A stretch of 38,855 nucleotides of DNA from the NCBI GenBank assembly GCA_014879575.1, contig JACSRU010000081.1, positions 1 to 38,855 of the forward strand. The letters run 5' to 3'. Under the pieces are notes generated by a model that saw only the letters and a program-made list of their open reading frames with translations, was not told the origin of the DNA and ran no database searches. The DNA comes from Chthoniobacterales bacterium (lineage in GTDB: Bacteria; Verrucomicrobiota; Verrucomicrobiia; Chthoniobacterales; Terrimicrobiaceae). Positions 7,871 through 17,300 of the stretch are shown piece by piece; within the stretch, counting starts at the first letter, position 1, and the number at the start of each line of letters is the position of its first letter. Made by a program: the position numbers and the translations under genes.

Positions 7871-7970
7871 GGCACGCGGTAGCGTGCCCTCCCCGCCAAC
7901 GGCGGGGCGCACTCGCGTCGCGGGGTTCTCCCCGCGATGCGTAAGTGCGCTTCGGCTTTCAGGGAAAGCC
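7871..7970. repeat. Cluster of four perfect-stem hairpins
   Basis: Within 100 bp: GGCACGC/GCGTGCC with loop GGTA (7871-7888), CCCCGCC/GGCGGGG with loop AAC (7891-7907), TCGCGGGG/CCCCGCGA with loop TTCT (7918-7937) and GGCTTTC/GAAAGCC with loop AGG (7954-7970). No T-run follows on either strand. The cluster fills the spacer between the relaxase and TraD-like genes and includes the candidate oriT. Confidence 0.7.
7907..7950 (+). other. oriT: Candidate origin of transfer (oriT), RSF1010/R1162-like
   Basis: The TCGCGGGG/CCCCGCGA hairpin (7918-7937) is followed by TGCG and then TAAGTGCGC (7942-7950). In RSF1010/R1162, whose MobA is the MOBQ prototype, oriT is an inverted repeat followed directly by TAAGTGCG with the nick after the last G. 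By analogy the nick would fall between 7949 and 7950 on the plus strand. The whole segment can also form a longer stem, GCGCACT (7907-7913) with AGTGCGC (7944-7950). The relaxase gene starts 84 bp away. The match is by eye and by memory of the RSF1010 core. Confidence 0.55.
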
Positions 7971-8008
7971 TCCGGTGGCTCGGAAGTCTCGTGCGCATGG
8001 ATGGCCGG

Positions 8009-8290
8009 TTACTGGTGTGGAGCTGCCACTGTGGGCGCTTCCTTCGCGGCCTGGGGAAACACGGAGCGCAAAAGGTCGGCGTCCTGCGGCGATGCCCCGG
8101 TGATGAGCCGTGGCAAAAGCGGCTGGTGATCCCGGAGGATCAACGCGCCAATGATGATCTTGGCGCGAGTGAGCTTTTTTCGCTCGGCGGTCTGGGCGGA
8201 ACGCTTGAGCCTGCGGATACGATCCTCAAGCTGCCGCCGCTCGGCTTCCAGCCGCTCGATTTTCTGTTGGGGAGATATGGTGATTTTCAT
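8009..8290 (-). CDS. TraD/MobC-like mobilisation accessory protein
   Basis: A 93-residue protein: an N-terminal coiled coil (residues about 7-35, KIERLEAERRQLEDRIRRLK), a basic segment ERKKLTRAKIIIGALIL, and a proline/alanine-rich end. The RKxxTRxKIxxGAL pattern resembles the small TraD-type conjugal proteins found beside MobA/TraA relaxases, which probably help load the relaxase at oriT. The start at 8290 was chosen because the coding character begins there; in-frame sequence upstream to 8473 is low-complexity and unlike protein. It lies upstream of and co-directional with the relaxase, across the 185-bp oriT candidate region. Confidence 0.68.
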   Translation of the reverse strand: MKITISPQQKIERLEAERRQLEDRIRRLKRSAQTAERKKLTRAKIIIGALILRDHQPLLPRLITGASPQDADLLRSVFPQAAKEAPTVAAPHQ

Positions 8291-8494
8291 AGGTGGGTTT
8301 AGCGAGGTTGGGAAAACGAGGGAGAGACGAAGGCGGATGCCCGGTCGCAGGCCAGACAGGCGGGAGCGCACCACCGCAACGACAACGGGCACTAACGACA
8401 GACGCTTCTTTTTTCCTACAAGCCGAAGAAAGACGACGTGACTTTCCCCAAAACGCCCTTTCCCGGCAGTCATTCCGCTTCCCGGTAAAAATTC

Positions 8495-8782
8495 TCATCG
8501 CGCCACCCCGCTTTCCGCTGGCTTACGTTCACTGGGCATCAGCGGCGGCAACTCCCCTTCAATCAGTCGCACATAGGCCGATTCCACCGATTCCGTGGCG
8601 ACAAGAAGATCCCGCCCTTCCCGGATAATGAGAAACCATTTCCCCTCCGCGTGCCGCGTGGCCCAAAGCATCCGGTCCACGAGTTTGGCCGAGCCGAGCA
8701 CGGCGATGATCTGCTTTTTCGTCAACGCCAGCGGACGCATTCCGTCAATGGAAACTCGCTGGTGGGAACGTGCTGTTTTCAT
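8495..8782 (-). CDS. Small HTH-like DNA-binding protein (possible excisionase or regulator)
   Basis: A 95-residue protein not assigned to a named family. Residues about 18-40 (LTKKQIIAVLGSAKLVDRML) look like a helix-turn-helix, followed by W-F-L-I-I-REGRDLLV, which reads like the strand pair of a winged helix. Such small proteins are common in integrative elements as excisionases or mobilisation regulators. It is the first gene of the minus-strand mobilisation group, 204 bp upstream of the TraD-like gene. Start at 8782 chosen because the upstream in-frame sequence lacks protein-like character. Confidence 0.6.
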   Translation of the reverse strand: MKTARSHQRVSIDGMRPLALTKKQIIAVLGSAKLVDRMLWATRHAEGKWFLIIREGRDLLVATESVESAYVRLIEGELPPLMPSERKPAESGVAR

Positions 8783-9176
8783 TTCTGCTCTCCGGTTAGG
8801 CCCAGCGTGGCGGCAGTCGATTGGGCGCTGGGGTGAAAAATTCTGATCGCATTGGTCGTTCTGATTTCCTGCGACAATGGCGCGTTTCGACACGAGCACC
8901 TGCTCCCGTTTGGGTGCAACTTTTTGCCTCCCAGCCAAAAACGAGCTTCTGTGGATCGAAGTTTCCATCTCATGCAGAAACAGATAACTCCTTGCAACTG
9001 GCGAGGTGCCCCGAATTTGGGGCAAAATTCCGGCTGTTTCTGCGATGGGCAATATATCATCCGACCTACGCTAGAGCCGGATTCCGGGCAGGCAGTTCCC
9101 GACTCGGAACAACCTGAGATGACCCACTCGCAAGATCGCGCCGACGCTCTCACGTCCGCACCGTCGCCCGGATTTC
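8783..9176. other. Intergenic region with nested inverted repeats; no convincing gene
   Basis: About 390 bp between the HTH-like gene and the Fic terminator. Open frames here are cysteine/serine-rich and do not look coding. It contains nested inverted repeats: outer arms GCAGAAACAG (8974-8983) and CTGTTTCTGC (9034-9043), inner arms TGCCCC (9007-9012) and GGGGCA (9019-9024). It probably holds the promoter of the mobilisation genes; the structure could be an RNA, an operator or an origin-like element. Confidence 0.5.
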
Positions 9177-9207
9177 AAAAAAGATTGCTCGTCCGATGAG
9201 CAATCTT
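9177..9207 (-). terminator. Intrinsic terminator of the Fic gene
   Basis: On the minus strand, a perfect 10-bp stem AAGATTGCTC/GAGCAATCTT with a 7-nt loop (9181-9207), running into a T-run (complement of 9177-9182). It starts 7 bp after the Fic stop codon. Confidence 0.85.
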
Positions 9208-9214
9208 CGAAGAA

Positions 9215-10369
9215 TCAGACAGCCTCTTCGGCATTCAGAATTTCCATATACCGATCGTATGCGAACACATGTGTTTTCCCTCGGCTGGGCAATTCCCGCA
9301 GAATGCCAAGCTTCACAAGCTGCCTGGCCGACGCGTGCAAAGTCGGAATGGAAATCGGCAGACTCTTATGCGCCTCCCGGACAGAACTGACCGGATGCGC
9401 CTGAAAAAAGCGATGCACTTCGAGAGCGGAAGGAGCCGCGCGGCCGATACCGCTGATTCGCTCCCGGTCTTCCTTGAAAACTTCGAGAAGGCGAGTGGCC
9501 GTTTGAAAAGCCTGATTTCCCGTTACCGCCACTCCTTCAAAGAAAAATGCCAGCCACGCCTCCCAATCTCCTTTTTCCCGGATTTGATTGAGCAGGTCGT
9601 AATAGAGGTCGCGATGGCGTTTGAAAAACAAGCTCAGGTAAAGGAGCGGTTGACGGAGCATTCCATCCGCGCAGAGCAGCAAGGTAATGAGCAAGCGCCC
9701 AACGCGGCCATTTCCGTCCAGAAATGGATGGATGGTTTCGAACTGGACATGGGCCATGCCCGCTTTCAATAAGGTGGTGATTGCCTCGTCGTGCAGGAAT
9801 TTTTCCAGCCGGTCGAGACAGGGCATCACTTCCTCAGCCGGAGGCGGGACGAATCGGGCGTTGCCGGGACGGGTGCCGCCAATCCAATTCTGACTCGTCC
9901 GAAATTCGCCGGGCTGCTTCCGGCTGCCGCGGCCTTTGGAGAGCAGGATTTCATGGAGTTCACGAATCAGCCGCAATGAGATCGGAAATCCCTCGCGGAG
10001 GCGATTCATTCCATGCTCCAGCGCCGCCACGTAGTTGGAGACTTCCTGCACGTCATTGATGGGAACTCCCGGCGCTTCATCGTTCTCGAACAAGAGGAGA
10101 TCGGAAAGGGAGGATTGCGTGCCTTCGATCTGCGAGGAAAGGACTGCTTCCTTGCGGACATAGCTGTAGAGAAAGACACTGGTCTCGGGTAAAATCGTGG
10201 CGATACCATCCAGACGCCCCAGGGCGGAACTGGCTGCGGCAAACTGCGTTTCCAGTTCGGACGACCACACCAGTGACGGCACTGGCGGAAGCGGTTTCGG
10301 CACGAACGCGCGAGCTTTCTCGCCCACCGTGGAAATGGGGAGATATTGTCCTTGAATGCCCCGTTTCAT
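9215..10369 (-). CDS. fic: Fic-domain protein (class II, auto-inhibited AMP transferase)
   Basis: Fic enzymes transfer AMP or other phosphate-containing groups to target proteins. The 384-residue protein has the complete catalytic motif HPFLDGNGRVGR (214-225, His214 catalytic) and an N-terminal inhibitory motif S-S-Q-I-E-G (78-83) whose Glu blocks ATP binding in class II Fic proteins. So it is self-regulated and needs no separate antitoxin gene. An N-terminal Fic_N-like domain (about 20-105) and a C-terminal winged-helix-like domain (about 300-375) match the common three-part architecture. It is a single-gene transcript: its own terminator lies downstream and a palindromic operator candidate 44-71 bp upstream. 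It is divergent from the defence operon, as expected for island cargo or a guardian module. Confidence 0.93.
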   Translation of the reverse strand: MKRGIQGQYLPISTVGEKARAFVPKPLPPVPSLVWSSELETQFAAASSALGRLDGIATILPETSVFLYSYVRKEAVLSSQIEGTQSSLSDLLLFENDEAPGVPINDVQEVSNYVAALEHGMNRLREGFPISLRLIRELHEILLSKGRGSRKQPGEFRTSQNWIGGTRPGNARFVPPPAEEVMPCLDRLEKFLHDEAITTLLKAGMAHVQFETIHPFLDGNGRVGRLLITLLLCADGMLRQPLLYLSLFFKRHRDLYYDLLNQIREKGDWEAWLAFFFEGVAVTGNQAFQTATRLLEVFKEDRERISGIGRAAPSALEVHRFFQAHPVSSVREAHKSLPISIPTLHASARQLVKLGILRELPSRGKTHVFAYDRYMEILNAEEAV

Positions 10370-10412
10370 GGGGACAAATCTACAGGACCATCTTTAACAA
10401 CGCCAGCCTTTC

Positions 10413-10440
10413 CGTTAAAAATAATGCGTTATTCTTAACG
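10413..10440. promoter_or_regulatory. 28-bp palindrome, probable operator between Fic and defence operon
   Basis: Arms CGTTAAAAATAA (10413-10424) and TTATTCTTAACG (10429-10440) pair at 11 of 12 positions around TGCG. The site lies in the 204-bp divergent region, close to the Fic start. The A+T-rich dyad contrasts with the surrounding G+C-rich DNA and is typical of a dimeric repressor site; the Fic C-terminal winged helix is one candidate ligand. Confidence 0.5.
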
Positions 10441-10543
10441 ATGATTGGCTCTATGTGAAAGGTAAATCATCGAGAAGGACTTCCGAGGCTACCGTGATGA
10501 TCGCTCTTAATGCTTGTAATCAACCCGATGATTCCATCGAATC

Positions 10544-10572
10544 TCAGGCTTTCCGAAGCCTGATTTTCTTGG
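10544..10572 (+). promoter_or_regulatory. Terminator-like hairpin directly before the defence operon start
   Basis: TCAGGCTT (10544-10551) and AAGCCTGA (10556-10563) form a perfect 8-bp stem with a TCCG tetraloop, followed by TTTTCTTGG and the ATG at 10574. Either an attenuator in the operon leader, a terminator protecting against read-through, or a hairpin that occludes initiation. No Shine-Dalgarno precedes the ATG. Confidence 0.5.
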
Positions 10573-10573
10573 T

Positions 10574-13500
10574 ATGCAAACTGCTGTGAATCAAGCAGGC
10601 GACCTATTTATTGTCGATAACTCGGACTCGGAGTGGCGAGTCCGTTCCTATCTGCTTGAATGGTGCGACCTATCCCGTGCAATCGACATTGCCACCGGAT
10701 ATTTCGAAATAGGTGCACTTCTTGCGCTCGGCGACAAGTGGCAGTCTGTTGAAAAAATCCGCATCCTCATGGGTGATGAGGTTTCCATGCGGACCAAACG
10801 CGCCTTTGCCGATGGACTGAAAAGGATCAATGGTCGTCTGGATGACAGCGTGGAATCTGAAAAGACCAAAAACGATTTCCTTCAAGATGTTCCGGCGATT
10901 GTTGAGGCCATTCGGTCGGGGAAAATCGAATGCCGCGTTTATCGCCGCGACAAATTTCATGCCAAGGCATACCTCACGCACGGAAAGGCTGCCGTCGTTG
11001 GTTCGTTTGGGTTGGTCGGCTCCTCCAACTTTACCTTTCCGGGCCTCTCGGACAATGTGGAACTCAACGTCCAGATTCGTGGCAACGATGTCCGGCTGCT
11101 TCAGGAATGGTATGACCGGCATTGGAACGACGCGGAGGACATCACGCCGGATATTCTCCGCACGCTGGAACGGCACACCGATCCGCGCACTCCGTTCGAG
11201 ATTTATTTCAAATCTCTTTACGAATTCTTTCGCGGCGAGGCTCTGACTCCCGACCTCTGGGACAGTCGGCACTCGAAGCTGTTTCCCATTCTCGACAAGT
11301 ATCAACAGGACGCTTACCGCAACCTGCTCGCTATCGCTTCCCGATACGGTGGGGCCTTCCTCTGCGACGGCGTGGGCTTGGGCAAGACCTTTGCGGGCCT
11401 CATGCTGCTGGAACGTCTTGTCGCCAGGGAAGGAAAGCGCGTCGTGCTTTTCGCACCGAAGGCGGCGCGGGAAGACGTGTGGGAACCCGCCATCGCCCGC
11501 TACCTGCCTGACTTGAACAGCGGATTCGTCAATTTCGTTCTCCGCAACCATACCGATCTTCAACGAAAAGGAAAATTCCAGCGCGACCTTCAACTCACTC
11601 TGAAAGATGCGGATGTCGTCATCATTGACGAGGCCCACCATTTCCGCAATCCCGGCATCAAAGGTGAAGGGCTTCGCGAGCCATCGCGTTACCGGCGATT
11701 ACAGGATGCGTTGCATTCGAGCGACCGGAAGAAACAGTTGTTTTTCCTTACCGCCACTCCGGTGAACAATTCGGTTCACGATTTCCGACACATCATCGAA
11801 CTCTTTACGAACGGAGCCGAACAGTATTTCGCATCCAACCTCGGCATTCATAGTGTCCGTGCCCACTTCATTGCGCTGGAGCGTCAGATTCTTGGGAAAG
11901 TCCCAAAAGCTCAGGCTGACTTGGAATTCGGTTCGGAAATTCTTGAGGCGGAGCAAACCCTTCGTTCGGACTCTATTTTTGACGCGCTGGTCGTTCAGCG
12001 CAGCCGGGCCTACGTGAAGCGCAGCCAGCAACAGCAAGGTTCCAGCGCGGCTTTATTCCCTGAACGGTCAGCCCCCCAAGTCGTCGCCTATAACTTGAAG
12101 GCCACTTATGGCCGGTTACTTCAAAGTGTCGAAAAGGCTTTCAACAAACAACAACCTCTCTTCGTCCTGAGCATTTATTTTCCTCTGGCTTATTGGAAAG
12201 GCGACAAGGACAGCCCGGACTACCAAAAATGGGATGAGGGCCGTCAAAAGCAGGTCGTAACGTTGATTCGCACGCTCTTTTTGAAGCGGTTTGAAAGCTC
12301 GTCAAAAGCCTTCCAAGGTTCCTGTTGGCGACTGCTTCAGAAGATTCTGGCATGGGTAACGGTGCATACCGAGAGCGAGCACGATCAGGCCCGTTTGAAT
12401 CGTTGGAAACAAAAACATGGCGACTTGATCGGATATGTTCACAACCATCAACGGGAGCTTTGGCCGGAGGAGGCGGAAGAAGACGAGGCGGAGGAGTTTT
12501 TAGGCGAGGACATTCTGAATCAGGTCAAAAAACTGGATCGGGAAGAATTCGATGTGGATGCCATCCTCGATGATTGTTTCGAGGATTTGAACCAGCTCGC
12601 GGAATTCCTTGCGCTTCTCTCCGAAGTCAAGCCAGAACGTGACGACAAGCTCAAGGCACTTATCAAGCTGCTAAAGACGGACAAGGTTCTAAAAAACGAG
12701 AAAGTTCTCCTTTTCACCGAGTTCGCCGACACGGCGCGCTACCTTCAGCATGAATTAGAGGCGGCGGGCATTGCGGGCGTTCACCGCATTGATGGCGGGA
12801 GTTCGCAAAGGCAGCGGAGCGAGGTCATTCGCCGATTCGCTCCTTATTATAATAATACGACTCCGGCGGAAATTGCCGGGGAAGGCTTGGAGCCGATTCG
12901 CGTCCTGGTCAGCACGGACGTGCTTTCGGAAGGTCTGAACCTTCAGGACGCCACCCGTTTGATCAATTACGATCTCCATTGGAATCCCGTTCGGCTCATG
13001 CAACGCATCGGCCGCGTGGATCGCCGGATGAATCCGGAGATCGAAACGCGCATCATTGCCGATGATCCACGGCAGCAGAAGGTGCGCGGTAAAGTGGAAT
13101 TCTGGAATTTTCTTCCCCCGGAGGAATTGGACGAACTGCTTCGTCTGTTCCAGCGGGTCGCGGGCAAAACGCTCGTCATTTCCCGCACCCTTGGCATCGA
13201 GGGGAGAAAGCTCCTCACGCCGGATGACAATTTTGATCCCGTCAAGGAACTGAACGAGCAATGCGACGGCACGCTGAGCGACACCGAGCAGCTTCGCCTG
13301 GAATATGACGAGTTAGTCAAGGCGCACCCGGAACTAGCGAAGTCTTTACCCGATCTGCCGTTGAAGGTGTTTACCGGCAAGGCATCCCCGCCGCCCGACG
13401 TGAAAGCGGTCTTTTTCTGCCATCGCATTCCCCGGCCCGATCCCAATCTCATTGACGCGGAGTCCGGCGAACCTCGCTGGTCCGACTCCGCCGGACTTAC

Positions 13501-13732
13501 CGTCTGGACTTGCTGCGATCTGGAAACAAAAAAAGTGGCCGTGTCGCCCGGCGGCATTGCCGCCCTGATTCGTTCCATTCCGCAAACCCCGCGTCACTGC
13601 GCGCTAGATCGTGCCGCGCTCTCCGAACTTCGCAAGAAAGTCGAAAAACAACTCGTCGCCGACCATCTGCGCCCCTTGCAGGCCCCTGCGGGCGTTAGTC
13701 CGGTGCTCAAGTGCTGGATGGAGCTAAATTGA
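10574..13732 (+). CDS. PLD-nuclease/SNF2-type helicase fusion (defence)
   Basis: A 1052-residue protein with an N-terminal phospholipase-D-type domain (about 30-190; H129-x-K131 and GSSNFTFPGL form the HKD-like site) fused to a superfamily 2 Snf2/RapA-like motor. Helicase motifs: DGVGLGKT (265-272), DEAH (352-355), TATP (393-396), STDVLSEGLN near 780 and QRIGRVDR near 810. A helicase with a PLD domain is the expected translocase-nuclease of a restriction system. It is the first gene of a six-gene co-directional cluster, with 9 bp to the next gene. Together with the type-ISP-like methylase two genes on, it looks like the motor and nuclease half of a split ISP enzyme, with PLD replacing the usual Mrr nuclease. 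One HKD motif implies that it dimerises to cut. Confidence 0.92.
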   Translation: MQTAVNQAGDLFIVDNSDSEWRVRSYLLEWCDLSRAIDIATGYFEIGALLALGDKWQSVEKIRILMGDEVSMRTKRAFADGLKRINGRLDDSVESEKTKNDFLQDVPAIVEAIRSGKIECRVYRRDKFHAKAYLTHGKAAVVGSFGLVGSSNFTFPGLSDNVELNVQIRGNDVRLLQEWYDRHWNDAEDITPDILRTLERHTDPRTPFEIYFKSLYEFFRGEALTPDLWDSRHSKLFPILDKYQQDAYRNLLAIASRYGGAFLCDGVGLGKTFAGLMLLERLVAREGKRVVLFAPKAAREDVWEPAIARYLPDLNSGFVNFVLRNHTDLQRKGKFQRDLQLTLKDADVVIIDEAHHFRNPGIKGEGLREPSRYRRLQDALHSSDRKKQLFFLTATPVNNSVHDFRHIIELFTNGAEQYFASNLGIHSVRAHFIALERQILGKVPKAQADLEFGSEILEAEQTLRSDSIFDALVVQRSRAYVKRSQQQQGSSAALFPERSAPQVVAYNLKATYGRLLQSVEKAFNKQQPLFVLSIYFPLAYWKGDKDSPDYQKWDEGRQKQVVTLIRTLFLKRFESSSKAFQGSCWRLLQKILAWVTVHTESEHDQARLNRWKQKHGDLIGYVHNHQRELWPEEAEEDEAEEFLGEDILNQVKKLDREEFDVDAILDDCFEDLNQLAEFLALLSEVKPERDDKLKALIKLLKTDKVLKNEKVLLFTEFADTARYLQHELEAAGIAGVHRIDGGSSQRQRSEVIRRFAPYYNNTTPAEIAGEGLEPIRVLVSTDVLSEGLNLQDATRLINYDLHWNPVRLMQRIGRVDRRMNPEIETRIIADDPRQQKVRGKVEFWNFLPPEELDELLRLFQRVAGKTLVISRTLGIEGRKLLTPDDNFDPVKELNEQCDGTLSDTEQLRLEYDELVKAHPELAKSLPDLPLKVFTGKASPPPDVKAVFFCHRIPRPDPNLIDAESGEPRWSDSAGLTVWTCCDLETKKVAVSPGGIAALIRSIPQTPRHCALDRAALSELRKKVEKQLVADHLRPLQAPAGVSPVLKCWMELN

Positions 13733-13741
13733 TTCGCCGCG

Positions 13742-14305
13742 ATGGCCTACCGATCTAAACAAACGAAAAAAGAAAAACTGGAGGATTTAGCGGTTTATGA
13801 TCTTCCCGCTCCTTTGCAGGCCAAACTGGAAGTTGTTCGTCAGGCAATCAATTCCCTAAAAGCTGAGGCCGCAGATTGGGGAGTGAATCGTGAGTTTAGT
13901 CCCGACGGTCGTTTCCTTGGTGATGTCGGAGAACTTATTGCGAAACTATTCTTCGGAGTCGCGTTAAACGTGAAGCAACAAAAGGGCCACGACGCAATTG
14001 ATGCAGAGGCAGACGCAGAAGCAACCATCGCCGGTCGCACAGTAGAGGTGAAATTACGATCTCGAAGCACGAATATCCATTTCAGCGATATTCCAGATAT
14101 TGCCTTGGTCATTTACGTCTCGCCAGATCGTCTCAAATGGGGAGTGGTTTGCAATGGTCCTGGAGAAACCCTTTTAGCGAATGCGAAGCAACTACCCGAT
14201 GGAAAGATGAGCACGGACTGTCACAAGCTGCTCGAACGGCAGAAGCAAGTTCAATCTTCCGATCCGCAGTTGCGTCATTCATTGCCAGTCAAACCCGCCA
14301 ACTAA
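13742..14305 (+). CDS. Small PD-(D/E)XK-like nuclease-fold protein
   Basis: A 187-residue protein that I cannot place in a named family with certainty. The central region has the order of a PD-(D/E)XK active site: Glu64 in GDVGELIAKLFF, Asp84/Asp87 in GHDAID, and E102-V-K104 in TVEVKLRS, followed by a strand rich in hydrophobics (DIALVIYV). This resembles DUF6998-type restriction-associated proteins. It lies between the helicase (9 bp) and the methyltransferase (7 bp), so it is probably a third subunit of the same system, either the nuclease or a substrate-recognition factor. The N-terminus is basic (SKQTKKEKLE). Confidence 0.7.
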   Translation: MAYRSKQTKKEKLEDLAVYDLPAPLQAKLEVVRQAINSLKAEAADWGVNREFSPDGRFLGDVGELIAKLFFGVALNVKQQKGHDAIDAEADAEATIAGRTVEVKLRSRSTNIHFSDIPDIALVIYVSPDRLKWGVVCNGPGETLLANAKQLPDGKMSTDCHKLLERQKQVQSSDPQLRHSLPVKPAN

Positions 14306-14312
14306 CCTTTCC

Positions 14313-17300
14313 ATGCCCTCAGACCTTCGCTCCATCCGCACTTTCGATCAGCTTATCCGCTACCTCGGCGATGAACTCGACTGGCCCGTCGAGGACTACG
14401 AACTCGACGAACTCGCCTTCGACTACGACCCCGCCGATCTGGGCCTGAAGGACGAGGACGCCGCCGCCATCAAGCCCCCTATCCGCCAGCTTCGCCCGTT
14501 GCCCGGAGGCCAGCCGTGGGGAGTCTTCTTTGTCGAGTTTGAAAAGAAGCGCCTCCCCATCGTGGTTCTTCGCCGCATTCTTTCGCATCTCGTCGTGAAA
14601 AAACGGGAAGCCGCGAACAAAGGCGGCAACAAGCGGTGGAATGCCCAGGACCTTCTGTTCATTTCCGCCTTCGGCGATGAAGGCAGCATTGACCGGGAAA
14701 TCGCCTTCGCCCACTTCCATCAGGAATCCGGCGATCTCCCCACGCTTCGCGTCCTCGGCTGGGACGGGGGCAATACCGCGCTGACCCTTGCCGGAGTAGC
14801 ACACACGCTCCGCGAAAAACTCCACTGGCCGGAGAAGGGCGAACCCGCCGACAAATGGCGCGAACGCTGGAGCAGCGCCTTCCGCCATCGGATCGGACAT
14901 CGCGTTCGCACCGCCGACAATCTCGCTGAGGTTCTCGCGTCGCTTGCCCGTGGCATTCGCGACCGCTGCCGTGCGATGCTCGCCGCCGAGAGCGAGCGCG
15001 GCCAGCTTACTAAACTCTTCAAGGCATTTCAGACTGCACTCATCCACGATCTCACCCCGGAGACTTTCGCCGACACCTACGCGCAGACCATCACCTATGG
15101 CCTCCTCACCGCTGCCATTTCCCGCACGGAAATGAGCGAAGGCGCGCGCGGCACCGCCCTTATCGCCGAAAACGTCGCGGACATCGTTCCCGTCACCAAT
15201 CCCTTCCTCAAGGAAATGCTACAAACCTTCCTCAAGGTCGGCGGGCGAAAGGGCGGCATTGATTTCGACGAACTCGGCATTCAGGACGTGGTGGAACTCC
15301 TTCGCGGCGAGGAAACCGATCTTCCTGCCGTCATCAAAGATTTCGGCCACAAAAACCCCGAAAAAGATCCCGTCATTCACTTCTACGAGCATTTCCTCTC
15401 CGCCTATGATCACGCGCAAAAGGTGAAGCGCGGCGTCTTCTACACCCCGCCCGCCGTCGTTTCCTACATCGTGCGCAGCGTCCATGAACTCCTCCAGACC
15501 GAGTTTGGCCTCGAAGACGGTCTTGCCTCCACCGTCACCTGGGGTGAAATGCAAAGCCGCATCCCCGGCCTCGCGCTGCCCAAGGTGCGCGTGCGCAAAG
15601 CCGGTGATTCGCTCGGACAGGAAGTGGATATTCCTGCCGACACACCCTTTGTCCAAATCCTCGATCCTGCCACCGGCACCGCCACCTTTCTCGTCGAAGT
15701 CATTGACCTTATTCATCGAACCCTGGCCGCGAAATGGAAAAAGGAAGGCCGCAACGACGCTCAGCGGCGGGCCGCGTGGAATGAATACGTGCCGAAGCAC
15801 CTGCTCCCGCGCCTTCACGGCTACGAACTGATGATGGCGCCCTACGCCATCGCCCATATGAAAATCGGGCTGAAGCTCTACGAAACCGGCTACCGCTTCG
15901 GTACCGAGGAACGCGCCCGCGTCTATCTTACTAACGCACTCGAGCCGGCACACGAAGTTTCTGACCAACTTGAATCGCTTGCCCCGGCTCTTGCGCATGA
16001 GGCCAAGGAAGTGAACGCCATTAAGAGCAGTCAGCGTTTCACTATCGTCATCGGCAATCCGCCGTATTCAAAAATATCGTCTAACCTGACCCCTGAAATG
16101 CGAGCCACGGTCGAAAGGTATCGGTATCTTGATGGCATCAAAATTAAAGAGCGTGGTGCGCTCCAATTCGAGATTAATCTCCAAGACGACTACGTGAAAT
16201 TTTTCCGTCTGTGTGAAGAACGGGTGGCTGCATCGAATGTCGGAATACTTGGACTTATCACAAACAATGGTTATCTCAGCACGCCTACTCTTCGCGGAAT
16301 GCGCGATTCGTTACTTGAGACGTTTAAGTCAATATGGGTCGTTGACCTTCACGGGCACTTGGCAAAGGGAGAAACTGGCGCGACAGATGAACAAGAAGAA
16401 AATGTCTTCGACATTGTCCAGGGCGTATCGTTGTTTTTAGCCCATCGTATACTTCCTAAAACGGAAGATGCTGTAGTATTTCACGCAGAGCAGTATGGCG
16501 CACGGCGGAGTAAATACGCATTCCTGCAATCAAACACTCGTTCGTCAACGAATTGTATAAAGATTAGCCCATCCCCTGCTTTTTATCTCTTCATCCCGCA
16601 TAGTTCGGACTTAGCACAGGAATGGAAAGAATTCATCGGCCTTTCTGACATATTTCCGAAGAATAGCGCGGGGATTATTACGGCGCGTGATGGCCTTGTA
16701 ATTTCAGAGGATTCCGAAGGATTAGCTGACCGTCTTCAACGATTTAGTCGAGCCACCGAGGCGGATGCTTCGATATACGAACAGTTCAATTTCTCCGAGA
16801 GCAAACGCTTCGATTTGCGGGACGCCCAAGAGGATCTGCGTAAACTAAAGTCTTTCACTGAGCCGATTCGTCGGATGCTTCACCGCCCGTTCGATGCTCG
16901 TTTCGTTTTCTTTCATCCGAGCGTTGTCTGGAGCCTTTCGCGGCCAATGGCAGATTTGATGAAAGACGGAAAGAATTTAGCGTTGATTGCTACGCGTCAA
17001 GTGACGCGTGCTCAGTTCGAGCACGCCTTTGTCTCGCGGAACATCATCGAAATCAAAGCGTGCTCACACGACCGGAATACTCAGATATTCCCCCTCTTCC
17101 TCCGAATCTCGGATGGAGAACTTGCCCTGTCTAGGGGGGCCGCCGCAAATCTGAATTCGGCATTCTTTGCAAGCACCGCGAAGTCTCTTGGGCTGAAAGC
17201 GAACATGGCTACATATGAACTCGGCCACGATAAAGAACTCACGCCTGCTCGTTTATTTAATTACGCCTACGCAATCCTTTATTGCCCAAGCTACCGTGAG

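Noticed and set aside
7871-7907. Hairpins as intrinsic terminator of the TraD-like gene
   Set aside because: Strong stems but no T-run follows on the minus strand.
8783-9199. Open frames of 98-124 codons on both strands in the spacer upstream of the HTH-like gene
   Set aside because: Cys/Ser/Pro-rich products with no recognisable pattern and they cross inverted repeats; no coding support.
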